Shown here: piece by piece, positions 7,903 to 17,038 of the stretch
Position numbering within the stretch: the first letter of the stretch is position 1
Layout of the letters: every line of letters starts with the position of its first letter
Origin: an uncultured Clostridia bacterium
GTDB lineage: Bacteria; Bacillota; Clostridia; Lachnospirales; Bianqueaceae
Reading direction: 5' to 3'
DNA length: 41,859 nucleotides
Assembly: GCA_944376225.1 (NCBI GenBank)
Contig: CALWBZ010000123.1
Span: 1-41,859, forward strand
Notes under the pieces: generated by a model
Database searches by the model: none
Told to the model about the DNA's origin: nothing
Seen by the model: the letters and a program-made list of their open reading frames with translations, nothing else
Program-made: the position numbers and the translations under genes

Positions 7903-7994
7903 TGACGGGGATTCCCCGTGCTGCGATGTTTGCCGGATTCGAGGCTGAATACGTCAAAATGCCGGTGTGTTTCATATTGGCAAAAAGAATTCGC

Positions 7995-8036
7995 GGGGCT
8001 GTTGCAGTAGTTGCAACAGCCCCTTCGTTATTGTTT
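7995..8036 (+). terminator. Intrinsic terminator after lepB
   Basis: A perfect 12-bp stem (GGGGCTGTTGCA at 7995-8006 with its complement at 8012-8023) with a 5-base loop is followed by TTCGTTATTGTTT. The stem is very strong and the T-tract is interrupted. It separates lepB from rbgA. Confidence 0.75.
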
Positions 8037-8062
8037 GAGAGCGTGTGCGAGGAGGGATGAGT

Positions 8063-8968
8063 ATGGAGATACAGTGGTTTCCGGGACATATGGCGAAAAC
8101 CCGGAAGATGATGGAAGAGAACATCGCCTTAGTGGACGCGGTGGTGGAAGTGGTGGACGCGCGAATTCCTTATAGCAGCAAGAATCCCTACTTAGACGAG
8201 TTATGGAAGAGGCGTCCCAGGATTCTGGCCCTCAATAAAACGGATCTGGCGGATCCCGCAAAGACCGAACGCTGGAAGGCGTGGTATGAGGCGCAAGGAT
8301 ACGGGGTCGTGCTCTTAGACGCCCTGCACGGCGCGGGCGTTTCCCAGATCGGTCCCCTGGCCAGGCGGCTGTGTCAGGAAAAGCTTAAGAAAGAGGCGGA
8401 GAGGGGGCGTCAGGAAAGAGCCCTTCGTCTCATGATTACGGGGATTCCCAACGTGGGGAAATCCACGGTGATCAACCGGATCATCGGGCGCAAAGAGGCG
8501 GCCAAGACCGGCAACAAGCCGGGGGTGACGAAGGCCAAACAGTGGATCCGGCTGCGGGGAGGAATCGAACTTTTGGACACGCCGGGCATGCTGTGGCCTA
8601 AGTTTGAAGATCCCAGGATCGGGGAGCGGATCGCCTGCATCGGGTCGATCAAGGCGGAAAACCTGGACGCGTACACGGTGGCCGTTCTGCTCCTGGGACT
8701 TTTGAGAGAAGAGTACGGCGCGCTGCTTATGGAACGGTATAAACTGACGCCGGAGGAGATGCGGGAGGATAACGAGCGCCTGCTCTTTTGTATCGGCGAG
8801 CACAGAGGACATCGGGTGAGCGGCGGACATATCGATTGGGAGAGGACAGCCCGGGTGATCCTAGATGAGTTTCGGAACGGAAAGATGGGCAGAATAACGC
8901 TGGAAGCACCGGAGGATGTGGAAGATGCCAAGGAAAACGCTGGAGGAGAAGATACGACAGTATCATGA
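8063..8968 (+). CDS. rbgA: Ribosome biogenesis GTPase RbgA (YlqF)
   Basis: RbgA is a GTPase needed for late assembly of the 50S subunit in Firmicutes. The 301-residue protein has the circularly permuted order typical of this family: the G4 motif NKTD near residue 58 comes before the G1 motif GIPNVGKST near 126 and G3 DTPG near 173. It begins MEIQWFPGHMAKTRKMM, matching family starts. I chose ATG 8063 because GGAGGG ends 6 bases upstream; GTG 8045 and ATG 8057 are in frame but overlap the ribosome binding site or lie too close to it. The C-terminal 44 bases overlap rnhB. Confidence 0.96.
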   Translation: MEIQWFPGHMAKTRKMMEENIALVDAVVEVVDARIPYSSKNPYLDELWKRRPRILALNKTDLADPAKTERWKAWYEAQGYGVVLLDALHGAGVSQIGPLARRLCQEKLKKEAERGRQERALRLMITGIPNVGKSTVINRIIGRKEAAKTGNKPGVTKAKQWIRLRGGIELLDTPGMLWPKFEDPRIGERIACIGSIKAENLDAYTVAVLLLGLLREEYGALLMERYKLTPEEMREDNERLLFCIGEHRGHRVSGGHIDWERTARVILDEFRNGKMGRITLEAPEDVEDAKENAGGEDTTVS

Positions 8969-9569
8969 GATGAGCCGGTTTGAAAACGGGCTGCGGGAAG
9001 AGGGGTACCGGCTCATCGCCGGCGTGGATGAGGTAGGAAGAGGACCGTTAGCCGGGCCCGTGATGGCCGGAGCGGTTATACTGCCTCCGGATACGGAATT
9101 GGTCATTGCCGGTGTGGATGATTCCAAGAAATTGACCCCCTTAAGACGGGCCGCGCTCTTTGAGGAGATCAAGGAGAAGGCGATCGCCTGGGCCGTAGGG
9201 GTGGTGGATGTGGAGACGATCGATCGGATCAATATCTTACAGGCCACCAAAAAGGCGATGAGACAGGCTGTCGAGTCTTTGGCTCCTCAGGCGGAGGCGC
9301 TTCTCATCGACGCGGTGCGTCTGGAAGAGATCCTGCTGCCCCAAAGATCGATCATTAAGGGGGACGGAGCCAGCGTATCCATCGCGGCGGCGAGCATCGT
9401 GGCCAAGGAGACCAGGGACCAGTGGATGCGGCAGATGGACGAGGTCTATCCTCAGTATGGTTTTGCCTCAAATAAAGGGTATGGTTCCGCTAAGCATATC
9501 GAGGCGCTGCGTAAGTACGGGCCCTGTCCGCTGCACAGACGCACGTTTATCGGACATTTTGTCGGATGA
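8925..9569 (+). CDS. rnhB: Ribonuclease HII
   Basis: RNase HII cuts RNA in RNA-DNA hybrids and starts removal of single ribonucleotides from DNA. The 214-residue protein contains the active-site DEVGRGPLAGPV motif (Asp35, Glu36 approximately), the third aspartate in LLIDAVRL, and the KGDGASVSIAAASIVAKETRD segment, so it looks catalytically intact. ATG 8925 is preceded by GGAGG at 9 bases, while ATG 8916 is directly against that site. It overlaps the end of rbgA by 44 bases and shares an ATGA overlap with yraN, so the three are one translationally coupled unit. Confidence 0.96.
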   Translation: MPRKTLEEKIRQYHEMSRFENGLREEGYRLIAGVDEVGRGPLAGPVMAGAVILPPDTELVIAGVDDSKKLTPLRRAALFEEIKEKAIAWAVGVVDVETIDRINILQATKKAMRQAVESLAPQAEALLIDAVRLEEILLPQRSIIKGDGASVSIAAASIVAKETRDQWMRQMDEVYPQYGFASNKGYGSAKHIEALRKYGPCPLHRRTFIGHFVG

Positions 9570-9919
9570 AGAACGGGCGCGCTTTAGGCAACCGAATGGA
9601 AGAGATCGCGGCGCGCTGGCTTATGGCGCGTGGATGCGAGATCCTGGAGAGGCAGTACCGGCGGGCGGTAGGGGAAGTGGATCTGATCTACCGGGACGGT
9701 CGGACGCTGGTGTTCGGCGAGGTAAAGTATCGTTCTTCTGTCGCCTACGGGTTTCCCGCGGAGGCGGTGGACGGGCGCAAGAGAAGCCGAATCCGCCGCT
9801 GCGCCCAGTGGTATTGCGGCGAGAAAAAATGCGAGAACGAGAAGATTCGGTTTGACGTGATCGAATTATTAAGACAGAACGGGATTTTGTATATTCGGCA
9901 GATTCAGGACGCATTTTAG
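9566..9919 (+). CDS. yraN: YraN/UPF0102 family endonuclease-like protein
   Basis: This 117-residue protein belongs to UPF0102, a restriction-endonuclease-like fold of uncertain role that is often linked to DNA repair. The nuclease-type core residues are visible: GNRMEEIAARWLMARG in the first helix, GEVDLIYRDG with the conserved E and D, and VFGEVKYR carrying the E-x-K pair. The start overlaps the stop of rnhB by 4 bases (ATGA), the usual neighbour in many bacteria. The 19-base gap to pgeF contains GGGAGGAGG, so co-transcription continues. Its function should be treated as unknown. Confidence 0.9.
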   Translation: MKNGRALGNRMEEIAARWLMARGCEILERQYRRAVGEVDLIYRDGRTLVFGEVKYRSSVAYGFPAEAVDGRKRSRIRRCAQWYCGEKKCENEKIRFDVIELLRQNGILYIRQIQDAF

Positions 9920-9938
9920 GACGGGAGGAGGAAGGAAC

Positions 9939-10763
9939 ATGCTGAAAAGCGACACGTGGAGGGTAAAGGCGGAAGGAGACTTTCTGTATCTGACGATTCC
10001 CGCCTTTGAGCAGACAGGACTGGTCAGGCATTGTTTTACCACAAAACTGGGCGGCGCGAGCCCGGAACCCTACGGGATGAACTTGAGCATCACGGGAAAG
10101 GACGCGCCCGAAAATGTGCTTGAGAATTACGAGAGGGTAGCCTATGCCATCGGGAGTTTCCCGGGGAATCTGACCGTATCAGCCCAGGTACACGGCACGA
10201 GAATCCTGCGGGTCGGGGTGCTCGATCGAGGAAAAGGCGTGATCCTGCCTCGGGAGATGGAGGGCATCGACGGGCTCGTCACGAACCGTTCCCAGGTGGG
10301 GCTCGTGACGATTCACGCGGACTGCGTACCGCTGTTCTTCCTCGATCCGGTCCGAAAAGCCATTGGTTTGGCCCATGCCGGATGGAGGGGAACCGTGGGG
10401 AAAATAGGAGCGAAGATGCTTCAGCGGATGCAGGAGGATTTCGGATCCGATCCGGCAGATCTTTTGACGGCCATCGGTCCTTCCATCGGGCCCTGCTGTT
10501 TTGAAGTGGGTCAGGACGTAGCGGAAGCTTTTTCCGAGGCTTTTCCGGTATATCGGGAGAAGCTGATCCGACCGGCGGAGGAAAAGGATAAATTTTATGT
10601 GGATTTATGGGAGGCAAACCGCTTACAGATGATAGAAGGCGGCGTTTTGCCGGAGCATATCACGGTGACGGATGTGTGTACCGCCTGTCACAGCGATGTG
10701 TTTCATTCTTATCGGAAGACGAAGTCGCCGGGAAGGATGGCGGCGATTTTGGAACTGGTTTAG
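9939..10763 (+). CDS. pgeF: PgeF/YfiH multicopper-type purine nucleoside phosphorylase
   Basis: Proteins of the YfiH/PgeF (formerly laccase-domain) family act on purine nucleosides and have also been described as peptidoglycan editing factors that prevent L-Ser incorporation. The 274-residue product is normal length and shows all core motifs: SAQVHG near residue 81, HADCVPLFFLD, AHAGWRGTVG and GPSIGPCCFEVG, which carry the conserved His and Cys metal ligands, and CHSDVFHSYR near the C-terminus. The ATG has a GGGAGGAGGAAGG ribosome binding site. It is 15 bases upstream of the DUF512 gene and probably in the same transcript. Which reaction dominates in this organism cannot be read from the sequence. 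Confidence 0.93.
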   Translation: MLKSDTWRVKAEGDFLYLTIPAFEQTGLVRHCFTTKLGGASPEPYGMNLSITGKDAPENVLENYERVAYAIGSFPGNLTVSAQVHGTRILRVGVLDRGKGVILPREMEGIDGLVTNRSQVGLVTIHADCVPLFFLDPVRKAIGLAHAGWRGTVGKIGAKMLQRMQEDFGSDPADLLTAIGPSIGPCCFEVGQDVAEAFSEAFPVYREKLIRPAEEKDKFYVDLWEANRLQMIEGGVLPEHITVTDVCTACHSDVFHSYRKTKSPGRMAAILELV

Positions 10764-10778
10764 GAGAGAAGAAAGAAC

Positions 10779-12104
10779 ATGGAACAGAAGATTCAGAGAG
10801 TCATTGCCCACAGCATCGGGGAAGAGCTGGGCATCATGCCGGGAGACGTTTTGTTAGAGATCTCCGGACATAAGATCGAAGACGTGCTGGATTATTACTT
10901 CTATACGACGGCAGAAGAACTGACTCTCAAGATTCGGGATAGACAGGGGGAAGAATGGGAGGCGGAGATCGAGAAAGAGGAAAAAGAAGATCTGGGGCTC
11001 GTCTTTGAGGATCCTTTCATGGGAACCTATCAGCACTGCCATAATCATTGTATCTTCTGCTTTATCGATCAGATGCCCAAGGGAATGCGTCCTACGCTTT
11101 ATTTTAAGGATGACGACTCCCGGCTTTCCTTCCTGAACGGAAATTATATCACCATGACCAATATGCGGGAGAAGGACGTGGAGAGGACAATCCGCTACCA
11201 CATGTCTCCGATTAACCTGTCGATTCATACGACCAATCCGGAACTTCGGGTGAAGATGCTGAAGAACCCTCGCGCCGGAGAGATCATGGCCCACATTCAG
11301 CGCCTGGCGGAGGCGGGAATCGTACTGAACGGACAGATCGTCCTATGTAAGGGAATCAATGACGGGAAGGAGCTGGAGCGGACGCTGGGGGACCTCGCGC
11401 CTTATGTGCCGGCCATGCAGAGCCTGTCTGTCGTGCCCGTGGGACTCAGCCGCTATCGAGAGGGACTATACCCGTTGGAGCCCTTTACGAAAGAAGACGC
11501 CAGAGCCCTCATCCGCCAGATAGAACCCTGGCGGGAGAAGTTTTACCGGGAGACGGGGCTTCACTTCGTACACTTATCCGACGAGTTCTATATCCTGGCG
11601 GAAGAGGAATTGCCGCTTGAGGAAGCTTACGACGGATATTTGCAAATCGAGAACGGCGTGGGGATGATGCGCCTGTTCTGGGACGAGGCCCAGGAGGAGA
11701 TCCGAAACATCCCCGAAGGAAGCGTGGGAGAGGGAAGGATCAGCCTGGTGACCGCCGAGTGCGCCTATGGGTATATCAGGCGGATTGCGGAAGAGATCGC
11801 GTGCCGCGTGCCGGGGGGAGACATACAGGTACACTGTATTCGCAACGATTTCTTCGGCGAGAGGATCACGGTGACGGGGCTGCTCACGGGGCAGGATATC
11901 ATCGCTCAACTGAAAGGAAAAGACTTGGGGAAACTGCTTCTTTTGCCAGAGAATCTGCTGAAGGCGGACGAGGAACTTCTGCTTGATGACCTTTCGGTGG
12001 AAGATTTGAAAAAGTCTTTACAGACGCCCATAGATATAGTAAAATCTTCTGGAAGGGATTTTGTGCATAAAATTGTAAACTGTTTGAAGAAGGAGTCGAA
12101 ATGA
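10779..12104 (+). CDS. DUF512 family protein with PDZ-like and radical-SAM-type domains
   Basis: This 441-residue protein belongs to the DUF512 group conserved in clostridia, usually next to der as here. Its N-terminal 75 residues look like a PDZ domain ([21 protein letters not shown]). A cysteine cluster follows, Cys87-x3-Cys91-x2-Cys94, which is the canonical radical-SAM [4Fe-4S] spacing, then [12 protein letters not shown] and [18 protein letters not shown]. Later motifs [11 protein letters not shown] and VLCKGINDG fit a partial TIM barrel. The C-terminal DUF512 part contains [12 protein letters not shown]. The substrate is unknown. The stop overlaps the start of der by 4 bases, so a link to ribosome assembly or translation is a reasonable but untested guess. 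Confidence 0.88.
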   Translation: MEQKIQRVIAHSIGEELGIMPGDVLLEISGHKIEDVLDYYFYTTAEELTLKIRDRQGEEWEAEIEKEEKEDLGLVFEDPFMGTYQHCHNHCIFCFIDQMPKGMRPTLYFKDDDSRLSFLNGNYITMTNMREKDVERTIRYHMSPINLSIHTTNPELRVKMLKNPRAGEIMAHIQRLAEAGIVLNGQIVLCKGINDGKELERTLGDLAPYVPAMQSLSVVPVGLSRYREGLYPLEPFTKEDARALIRQIEPWREKFYRETGLHFVHLSDEFYILAEEELPLEEAYDGYLQIENGVGMMRLFWDEAQEEIRNIPEGSVGEGRISLVTAECAYGYIRRIAEEIACRVPGGDIQVHCIRNDFFGERITVTGLLTGQDIIAQLKGKDLGKLLLLPENLLKADEELLLDDLSVEDLKKSLQTPIDIVKSSGRDFVHKIVNCLKKESK

Positions 12105-13432
12105 AACCGATTGTAGCAGTCGTGGGAAGACCCAATGTGGGAAAATCCACCCTATTTAATAAACTGGCCGGCAAGCGCCTTTCCATCGTGAAAGACACTC
12201 CCGGCGTCACCAGAGATCGGATCTACGCGGACGCGGAGTGGCTGAATTACACGTTTCGCGTCGTGGATACGGGAGGAATCGAGCCGAAGACCGACGATGT
12301 CCTCCTAAAATACATGCGGGCCCAGGCGGAACTCGCCATCGATACGGCGGATGTGATCGTATTCGTAACCGACGCGAAGGCGGGCATGACCGACGCGGAT
12401 ATGGAAGTGGGGAATATGCTGCGCCGCAGCAAAAAGCCGGTGGTGGTCGCCGTCAATAAGATGGACAATATGACGGACTTGACGCCGGTGTATGAGTTCT
12501 ATGCCCTGGGACTCGGCGATCCTTTGGCCTTGTCCGCGGAACAGGGCAAGGGCATCGGAGACCTTTTGGACGAGGTGGTAGCACATTTTCCCAAGGAGGC
12601 AGAAGCCGAAGAGGATGAAGAAGAGATCCTCAAGGTGGCCGTTATCGGTAAACCCAACGCGGGTAAGTCCTCGTTGATTAATCGTCTGCTGGGAGAGGAG
12701 CGGGTGATCGTCAGCGATATCGCGGGAACCACCAGGGACGCCATCGATACGACGGTGGAATATCAAGGAAAGAAATATGTATTCATCGACACGGCGGGAA
12801 TCCGCCGCAGGAGCCGAGTCAACGAGGATATCGAGCGTTTTTCCGTAATCCGCGCGGTGTCCGCGGTAGAGCGGGCGGATGTGGCCGTCGTCATGATCGA
12901 CGCGGAAGAGGGAATCACCGAGCAGGACGCGAAGATCGCGGGGCTGGCTCACGATAACGGGAAGGCCGTCATCGTGGCGGTGAATAAATGGGACGCGGTG
13001 GAGAAGGACGATAAGACGATCTATCGATTTACCGAACAGGTGAATCAGGTGCTGAGCTTCATGCCCTACTCTCAGAAGATCTTTATCTCAGCCAAGACGG
13101 GACAGCGGGTAACAAAGCTCTTTGAACTGGTGGATCAGGTGGCGGAGAATCATAGCAAGCGCGTACCCACGGGGGTCTTAAACGATGTCCTTTATGAGGC
13201 GATGGCGGTGAATCAGCCTCCTTCGGATAAAGGAAAGCGGCTTAAGATCTATTATATGACGCAGGTGAGCGTCAAGCCGCCTACCTTCGTGGTGTTTGTC
13301 AACAGCAAAGAACTCATGCACTACTCCTATACAAGATATCTGGAGAACCGGCTGCGGGAGAACTTTGGCTTTGAGGGTACGCCGCTGAAGTTCATCATTC
13401 GGGAACGGGGCGTACTGGAAGAAAGATTTTAA
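12101..13432 (+). CDS. der: Ribosome-associated GTPase Der (EngA)
   Basis: Der is an essential double GTPase that supports 50S subunit maturation. The 443-residue protein has two complete G domains in tandem. The first has [12 protein letters not shown] near residue 8, DTGG and NKMD; the second has [12 protein letters not shown] near 184, DTAG and NKWD. A KH-like C-terminal domain runs from about residue 355 to the end. Between the G domains is a short acidic linker ([10 protein letters not shown]). It starts inside the stop codon of the DUF512 gene (ATGA) and is followed 21 bases later by plsY. Length and motif content are normal. Confidence 0.97.
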   Translation: MKPIVAVVGRPNVGKSTLFNKLAGKRLSIVKDTPGVTRDRIYADAEWLNYTFRVVDTGGIEPKTDDVLLKYMRAQAELAIDTADVIVFVTDAKAGMTDADMEVGNMLRRSKKPVVVAVNKMDNMTDLTPVYEFYALGLGDPLALSAEQGKGIGDLLDEVVAHFPKEAEAEEDEEEILKVAVIGKPNAGKSSLINRLLGEERVIVSDIAGTTRDAIDTTVEYQGKKYVFIDTAGIRRRSRVNEDIERFSVIRAVSAVERADVAVVMIDAEEGITEQDAKIAGLAHDNGKAVIVAVNKWDAVEKDDKTIYRFTEQVNQVLSFMPYSQKIFISAKTGQRVTKLFELVDQVAENHSKRVPTGVLNDVLYEAMAVNQPPSDKGKRLKIYYMTQVSVKPPTFVVFVNSKELMHYSYTRYLENRLRENFGFEGTPLKFIIRERGVLEERF

Positions 13433-13453
13433 GCGAGCGGGAGGATTCGGATT

Positions 13454-14092
13454 TTGGAACGGATATGGTGTATGTTGTTGGGATATTTGTTCGGATGCAT
13501 TCAGACGGCCTATATCGTGGGGCGTCTGACGAAGCATATCGATATCAGGGATTATGGGAGCGGGAATTCCGGCGCGACGAACGCGATTCGGGTCTTAGGT
13601 ACCAAGGTAGGGCTTGCCTGTATGGCGGGAGATATCCTGAAGGGGATCGTGGCCATGATCGTGGCCGCCCTCATCTTCGGCTATGACCAGAAGCATCTCC
13701 TTCTTTTTACGGGCGTGGGCGCGGTCTTGGGACATAACTTTCCCTTTTATATGGGATTTCGCGGAGGAAAGGGCGTGGCGGTCACCATCGGCATCATGGC
13801 CTGCATGGATTGGCGGATCCTTCTGATTGCCGGGGTGCCGGCGCTGTTGGTGCTTGGGGTGACGAAGTATATGTCCATCGCCTCCCTCCTTTTTGTGACG
13901 ATCTTTCCGCTGTGTACGGCGGTTTTCTACCTGGGACAGCCCCATGGGGCAGAGATTTTGCTGTTGTCTTTGTTCTTTACGGTCATGATTTATTGGAGGC
14001 ACAGAGCCAACATCCAGAGGCTGCGTGCGGGGACGGAGAGGAAGATGGGTCAGAAGGTGATAATTCAGCAGGAGGACGGTGACAAGAAATGA
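13454..14092 (+). CDS. plsY: Acyl-phosphate glycerol-3-phosphate acyltransferase PlsY
   Basis: PlsY moves an acyl group from acyl-phosphate to glycerol-3-phosphate, the first committed step of phospholipid synthesis, at the membrane. The 212-residue protein has about five hydrophobic segments and the signature motifs GSGNSGATNAIR near residue 36, GHNFPFYMGFRGGKGVA near 96, and a C-terminal HRANIQRL. It starts with TTG at 13454, supported by GCGGGAGG about 9 bases upstream; the first in-frame ATG (13472) would cut the first transmembrane segment. Its stop overlaps gpsA by 4 bases. PlsY and GpsA share glycerol-3-phosphate, so the coupling is metabolically sensible. Confidence 0.95.
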   Translation: MERIWCMLLGYLFGCIQTAYIVGRLTKHIDIRDYGSGNSGATNAIRVLGTKVGLACMAGDILKGIVAMIVAALIFGYDQKHLLLFTGVGAVLGHNFPFYMGFRGGKGVAVTIGIMACMDWRILLIAGVPALLVLGVTKYMSIASLLFVTIFPLCTAVFYLGQPHGAEILLLSLFFTVMIYWRHRANIQRLRAGTERKMGQKVIIQQEDGDKK

Positions 14093-15126
14093 GAGTCGCG
14101 GTCATGGGATCCGGCAGCTGGGGGACGGCGCTCTCCATCCTCCTAAACGAAAACGGACACGAAGTGCGTCTGTGGTCCTATTCGGCGGAGGAATGCGAGA
14201 CGCTGCAAAGGGAGAGGGAACACAAGTCCTTTCTGCCCGGGGTGAAGATTCCTGAAGAAATCAGGATCACGAATCGAGAAGAAGAGGCGCTTCTCGGCGC
14301 GGAGGCGGTGGTTTTGGCTACGCCCTCTCGTTACATGCGCTCTACGATCGAGCGGTTCCGCGCATATCTGCACCCCTCCATGCTGCTCATCAATGTGGCG
14401 AAGGGGCTGGAGGCGGACACGCTGAAAACCCTGGCCCAGGTGATCGAAGAGCTCTGCCCCGAGAATGCGGTGGCGGTGCTTTCCGGCCCTTCTCACGCGG
14501 AGGAAGTATCCCGCCGGATCCCCACTTCTGTGGTGGCGGCTTCCCGTTCCCGAAAGGCTGCGGAACAGACGCAGAATCTTTTTATGAACGAGTATTTTCG
14601 GGTGTATACCAACCCGGATCTCATCGGCGTGGAGCTGGGCGGCGCCCTTAAAAACGTGATCGCGCTCGCCTGTGGGATTTCCGACGGCATGGGATACGGG
14701 GATAATACGAAGGCGGCTTTGATGACGCGGGGAATCGCGGAAATGGCCAGGCTCGGCATGGCGATGGGCGCGGATTTCCATACGTTTAACGGCCTGAGCG
14801 GCGTCGGCGATTTGATCGTGACATGCACCAGCATGCACAGCCGAAACCGTCGGGCGGGGATCCTGATCGGACAGGGCAAGACGATGGAAGAGGCCATCGA
14901 TGAGGTGAAGATGGTGGTGGAAGGAGCCTATACCGCCCAGGCGGCAAAGGCATTTATCGAAAGATACGGGATCGAGATGCCCATCACCGAATGCGTATAC
15001 CGCATCCTTTATGAAGGTCTGCCGGTGCAGGCGGTCAAGGGTGAGTTGATGGAGAGAAAGCGTAAATCCGAGGAGTTATCGGCGGATCTCCTGGTACAGC
15101 GCTACGGACTGCAATGGAAAAACTAA
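14089..15126 (+). CDS. gpsA: Glycerol-3-phosphate dehydrogenase [NAD(P)+] GpsA
   Basis: GpsA reduces dihydroxyacetone phosphate to sn-glycerol-3-phosphate for phospholipid synthesis in the cytoplasm. The 345-residue protein has the N-terminal Rossmann motif GSGSWGTALS at residues 7-16, the NVAKGLE segment near 105, LSGPSHAEEV near 138, and the C-terminal GGALKNVIALACGI block with the catalytic lysine, followed by GDNTKAALMTRG. Length is normal. The start overlaps the plsY stop (ATGA), so the supplier and user of glycerol-3-phosphate are translated together. The last bases run to the ribosome binding site of gltX. Confidence 0.97.
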   Translation: MRVAVMGSGSWGTALSILLNENGHEVRLWSYSAEECETLQREREHKSFLPGVKIPEEIRITNREEEALLGAEAVVLATPSRYMRSTIERFRAYLHPSMLLINVAKGLEADTLKTLAQVIEELCPENAVAVLSGPSHAEEVSRRIPTSVVAASRSRKAAEQTQNLFMNEYFRVYTNPDLIGVELGGALKNVIALACGISDGMGYGDNTKAALMTRGIAEMARLGMAMGADFHTFNGLSGVGDLIVTCTSMHSRNRRAGILIGQGKTMEEAIDEVKMVVEGAYTAQAAKAFIERYGIEMPITECVYRILYEGLPVQAVKGELMERKRKSEELSADLLVQRYGLQWKN

Positions 15127-15140
15127 GGGGAGGAATGGAA

Positions 15141-16793
15141 ATGGACTGGAAAGCATTGGCGGAATATTTGTTTCCCCATGTGAAGGAGACGCCGGAGGAG
15201 ATCGAGAATCGGTATCCGAAGAGGGAGCTGGCGGAGGGAGCGAAGGTGACTCGTATCGCGCCGAGTCCCACGGGATTCATGCATCTGGGGAACCTGTACG
15301 GCGCGCTGGTGGACGAGCGTCTGGCTCATCAATCCGGCGGCGTGTTCTATCTGCGGATCGAGGATACGGATCAGAAGCGTTCGGTGGAGAACGGCGTGGA
15401 ACTGATTATCGAGGCTTTCCGTAATTTCGGGCTGACGCCGGACGAAGGGGCGACCCTAACGGGAGAAACGGGGGAATACGGCCCCTATTACCAGAGCCGG
15501 CGGAAGGAGATCTATCATGTATTTGTGAAGGATCTCATGGAGAGAGGGCTCGCCTATCCCTGTTTCTGTACAGAGGAAGAACTTGGAAAGATGCGGGCAG
15601 AGCAGGAGGCAAACAAAGAGAATTTCGGATATTACGGGAAATACGCCAAATGCCGAAACCTGTCCTTCGAGGAAATTCGGCAGAAGGTGCAGGAAGGGAT
15701 TCCCTATGTCATTCGTTTCCGGTCTCCCGGCAGCATAGAGCATAAGATCTTTCATACGGATCTGGTAAAGGGAAAGCTGGAATTGACAGAGAACGACCAA
15801 GATCTGGTGCTTCTGAAGTCGGACGGCATCCCTACCTATCATTTCGCCCATGTGATCGACGATCACTTGATGGGGACGACCCATGTGGTGCGGGGAGAGG
15901 AATGGCTGCCCTCGCTGCCCATGCACTTGCAGCTGTTTCAGGCGATGGGATGGAAACCGCCTAAATACCTGCATACCGCTCAGCTCATGAAGATCGATCC
16001 GGAAACCGGAGCCAAGCGTAAACTCTCCAAAAGGAAGGATCCTGAATTGGCCCTGTCCTTCTACAGGCAGATCGGCTTCCCGAACGTATCGGTACTCGAA
16101 TATTTGATGACCATGCTCAATTCTAATTATGAGGAGTGGCGTATGGCGAATCCCAACGAGCCGATGCAGTCCTTCCCCTTTAATACCAAGAAGATGGGTG
16201 GTTCGGGCGCGCTGTTCGACATGGATAAGCTGATGGATGTCAGCAAAAACGTGATCTCCCGCATGAGCGCGCGGCAAGTCTATGAGGAAGTCGATTCCTG
16301 GGCAAAGGAGAACGATCCGGAGTTTGCGGCTTTATTCTCCAGGGATCCGGAATATTCCCAGGCGATTCTTAATATCGGCCGAGGCGGCAAGAAGCCCCGT
16401 AAGGATATCGGATTGTGGCAGGATGTGAAGCCCTATATGGCCTTCTTCTTCGATGAGCTCTTTACGCCGGATTACAGTCAGATGCCGGCGCTGGATCGCC
16501 AGATGATCGATCAGATCCTTACGGATTATCAGTCGGTCTACGATCCCGAAGACGACGGCACGGTCTGGTTTAATAAACTGAAAGAGATGTGCCCCAAGTA
16601 TCGACTGTGCGGCGATATGAAGGCTTATAAAAAAGATCCCGAGGACTATGCGGGGAGCGTAGCGGATCTGTCCATGGTTCTTCGTGTCGCGATCACGGGC
16701 CGCGCCCAGTCCCCGGACCTGGCGCAGGTATGCGCCCTGTTGGGAAAAGAACGGGTTATGCGCCGCCTGAAACAGGCGATCGAACGAGAATAA
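15141..16793 (+). CDS. gltX: Glutamate--tRNA ligase
   Basis: This class I aminoacyl-tRNA synthetase charges tRNA with glutamate. The 550-residue protein has the HIGH-type motif (APSPTGFMHLGNL, about residues 40-52) and the KMSKS-type motif KLSKRKDPE near residue 294. A PCFC...KC set resembles the zinc-binding cysteines of bacterial GltX. It is longer than the roughly 480-490 residues of most bacterial enzymes and has the variant KLSKRKDPE in place of the usual KLSKRxG. Whether it also charges tRNA-Gln (non-discriminating) cannot be told. I chose ATG 15141 because AAGGGGAGG ends 7 bases before it; ATGs at 15114 and 15135 are in frame but badly placed. A terminator follows the stop. Confidence 0.94.
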   Translation: MDWKALAEYLFPHVKETPEEIENRYPKRELAEGAKVTRIAPSPTGFMHLGNLYGALVDERLAHQSGGVFYLRIEDTDQKRSVENGVELIIEAFRNFGLTPDEGATLTGETGEYGPYYQSRRKEIYHVFVKDLMERGLAYPCFCTEEELGKMRAEQEANKENFGYYGKYAKCRNLSFEEIRQKVQEGIPYVIRFRSPGSIEHKIFHTDLVKGKLELTENDQDLVLLKSDGIPTYHFAHVIDDHLMGTTHVVRGEEWLPSLPMHLQLFQAMGWKPPKYLHTAQLMKIDPETGAKRKLSKRKDPELALSFYRQIGFPNVSVLEYLMTMLNSNYEEWRMANPNEPMQSFPFNTKKMGGSGALFDMDKLMDVSKNVISRMSARQVYEEVDSWAKENDPEFAALFSRDPEYSQAILNIGRGGKKPRKDIGLWQDVKPYMAFFFDELFTPDYSQMPALDRQMIDQILTDYQSVYDPEDDGTVWFNKLKEMCPKYRLCGDMKAYKKDPEDYAGSVADLSMVLRVAITGRAQSPDLAQVCALLGKERVMRRLKQAIERE

Positions 16794-16812
16794 GGATCAA
16801 TCAAAGGAAAGC

Positions 16813-16840
16813 AAGGGACGCGAGACAGGCGTCCCTTTTC
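16813..16840 (+). terminator. Intrinsic terminator after gltX
   Basis: AAGGGACGC (16813-16821) pairs perfectly with GCGTCCCTT (16829-16837) around a 7-base loop, and four T residues overlap and follow the stem. It ends the gpsA-gltX transcript. Confidence 0.85.
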
Positions 16841-16942
16841 TGGTTCCGATGAAAATCGGCACCATATATGGCGTCGTTTGATAAAAAACCACGAAAAAAG
16901 GATAGCTTTACAAAGTGTTCACAGAATGGATACAAACGGTAG

Positions 16943-16971
16943 TTGTTTCAAAAAAGGAAATACGGTATAAT
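16943..16971 (+). promoter_or_regulatory. Promoter of the DUF624 gene
   Basis: TTGTTT (16943-16948) and TATAAT (16966-16971) are 17 bases apart. The -10 sits in a GGTATAATAGG context that recurs at three other promoters in this window. In the leader, CCGCC (17010-17014) can pair with GGCGG (17026-17030), which overlaps the ribosome binding site and could limit initiation. Confidence 0.8.
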
Positions 16972-17038
16972 AGGTACAGTCTGAAAACGCTTCGGAAGAG
17001 GCGAAAGGACCGCCCTGCAAGTGTAGGCGGGGGATTTT

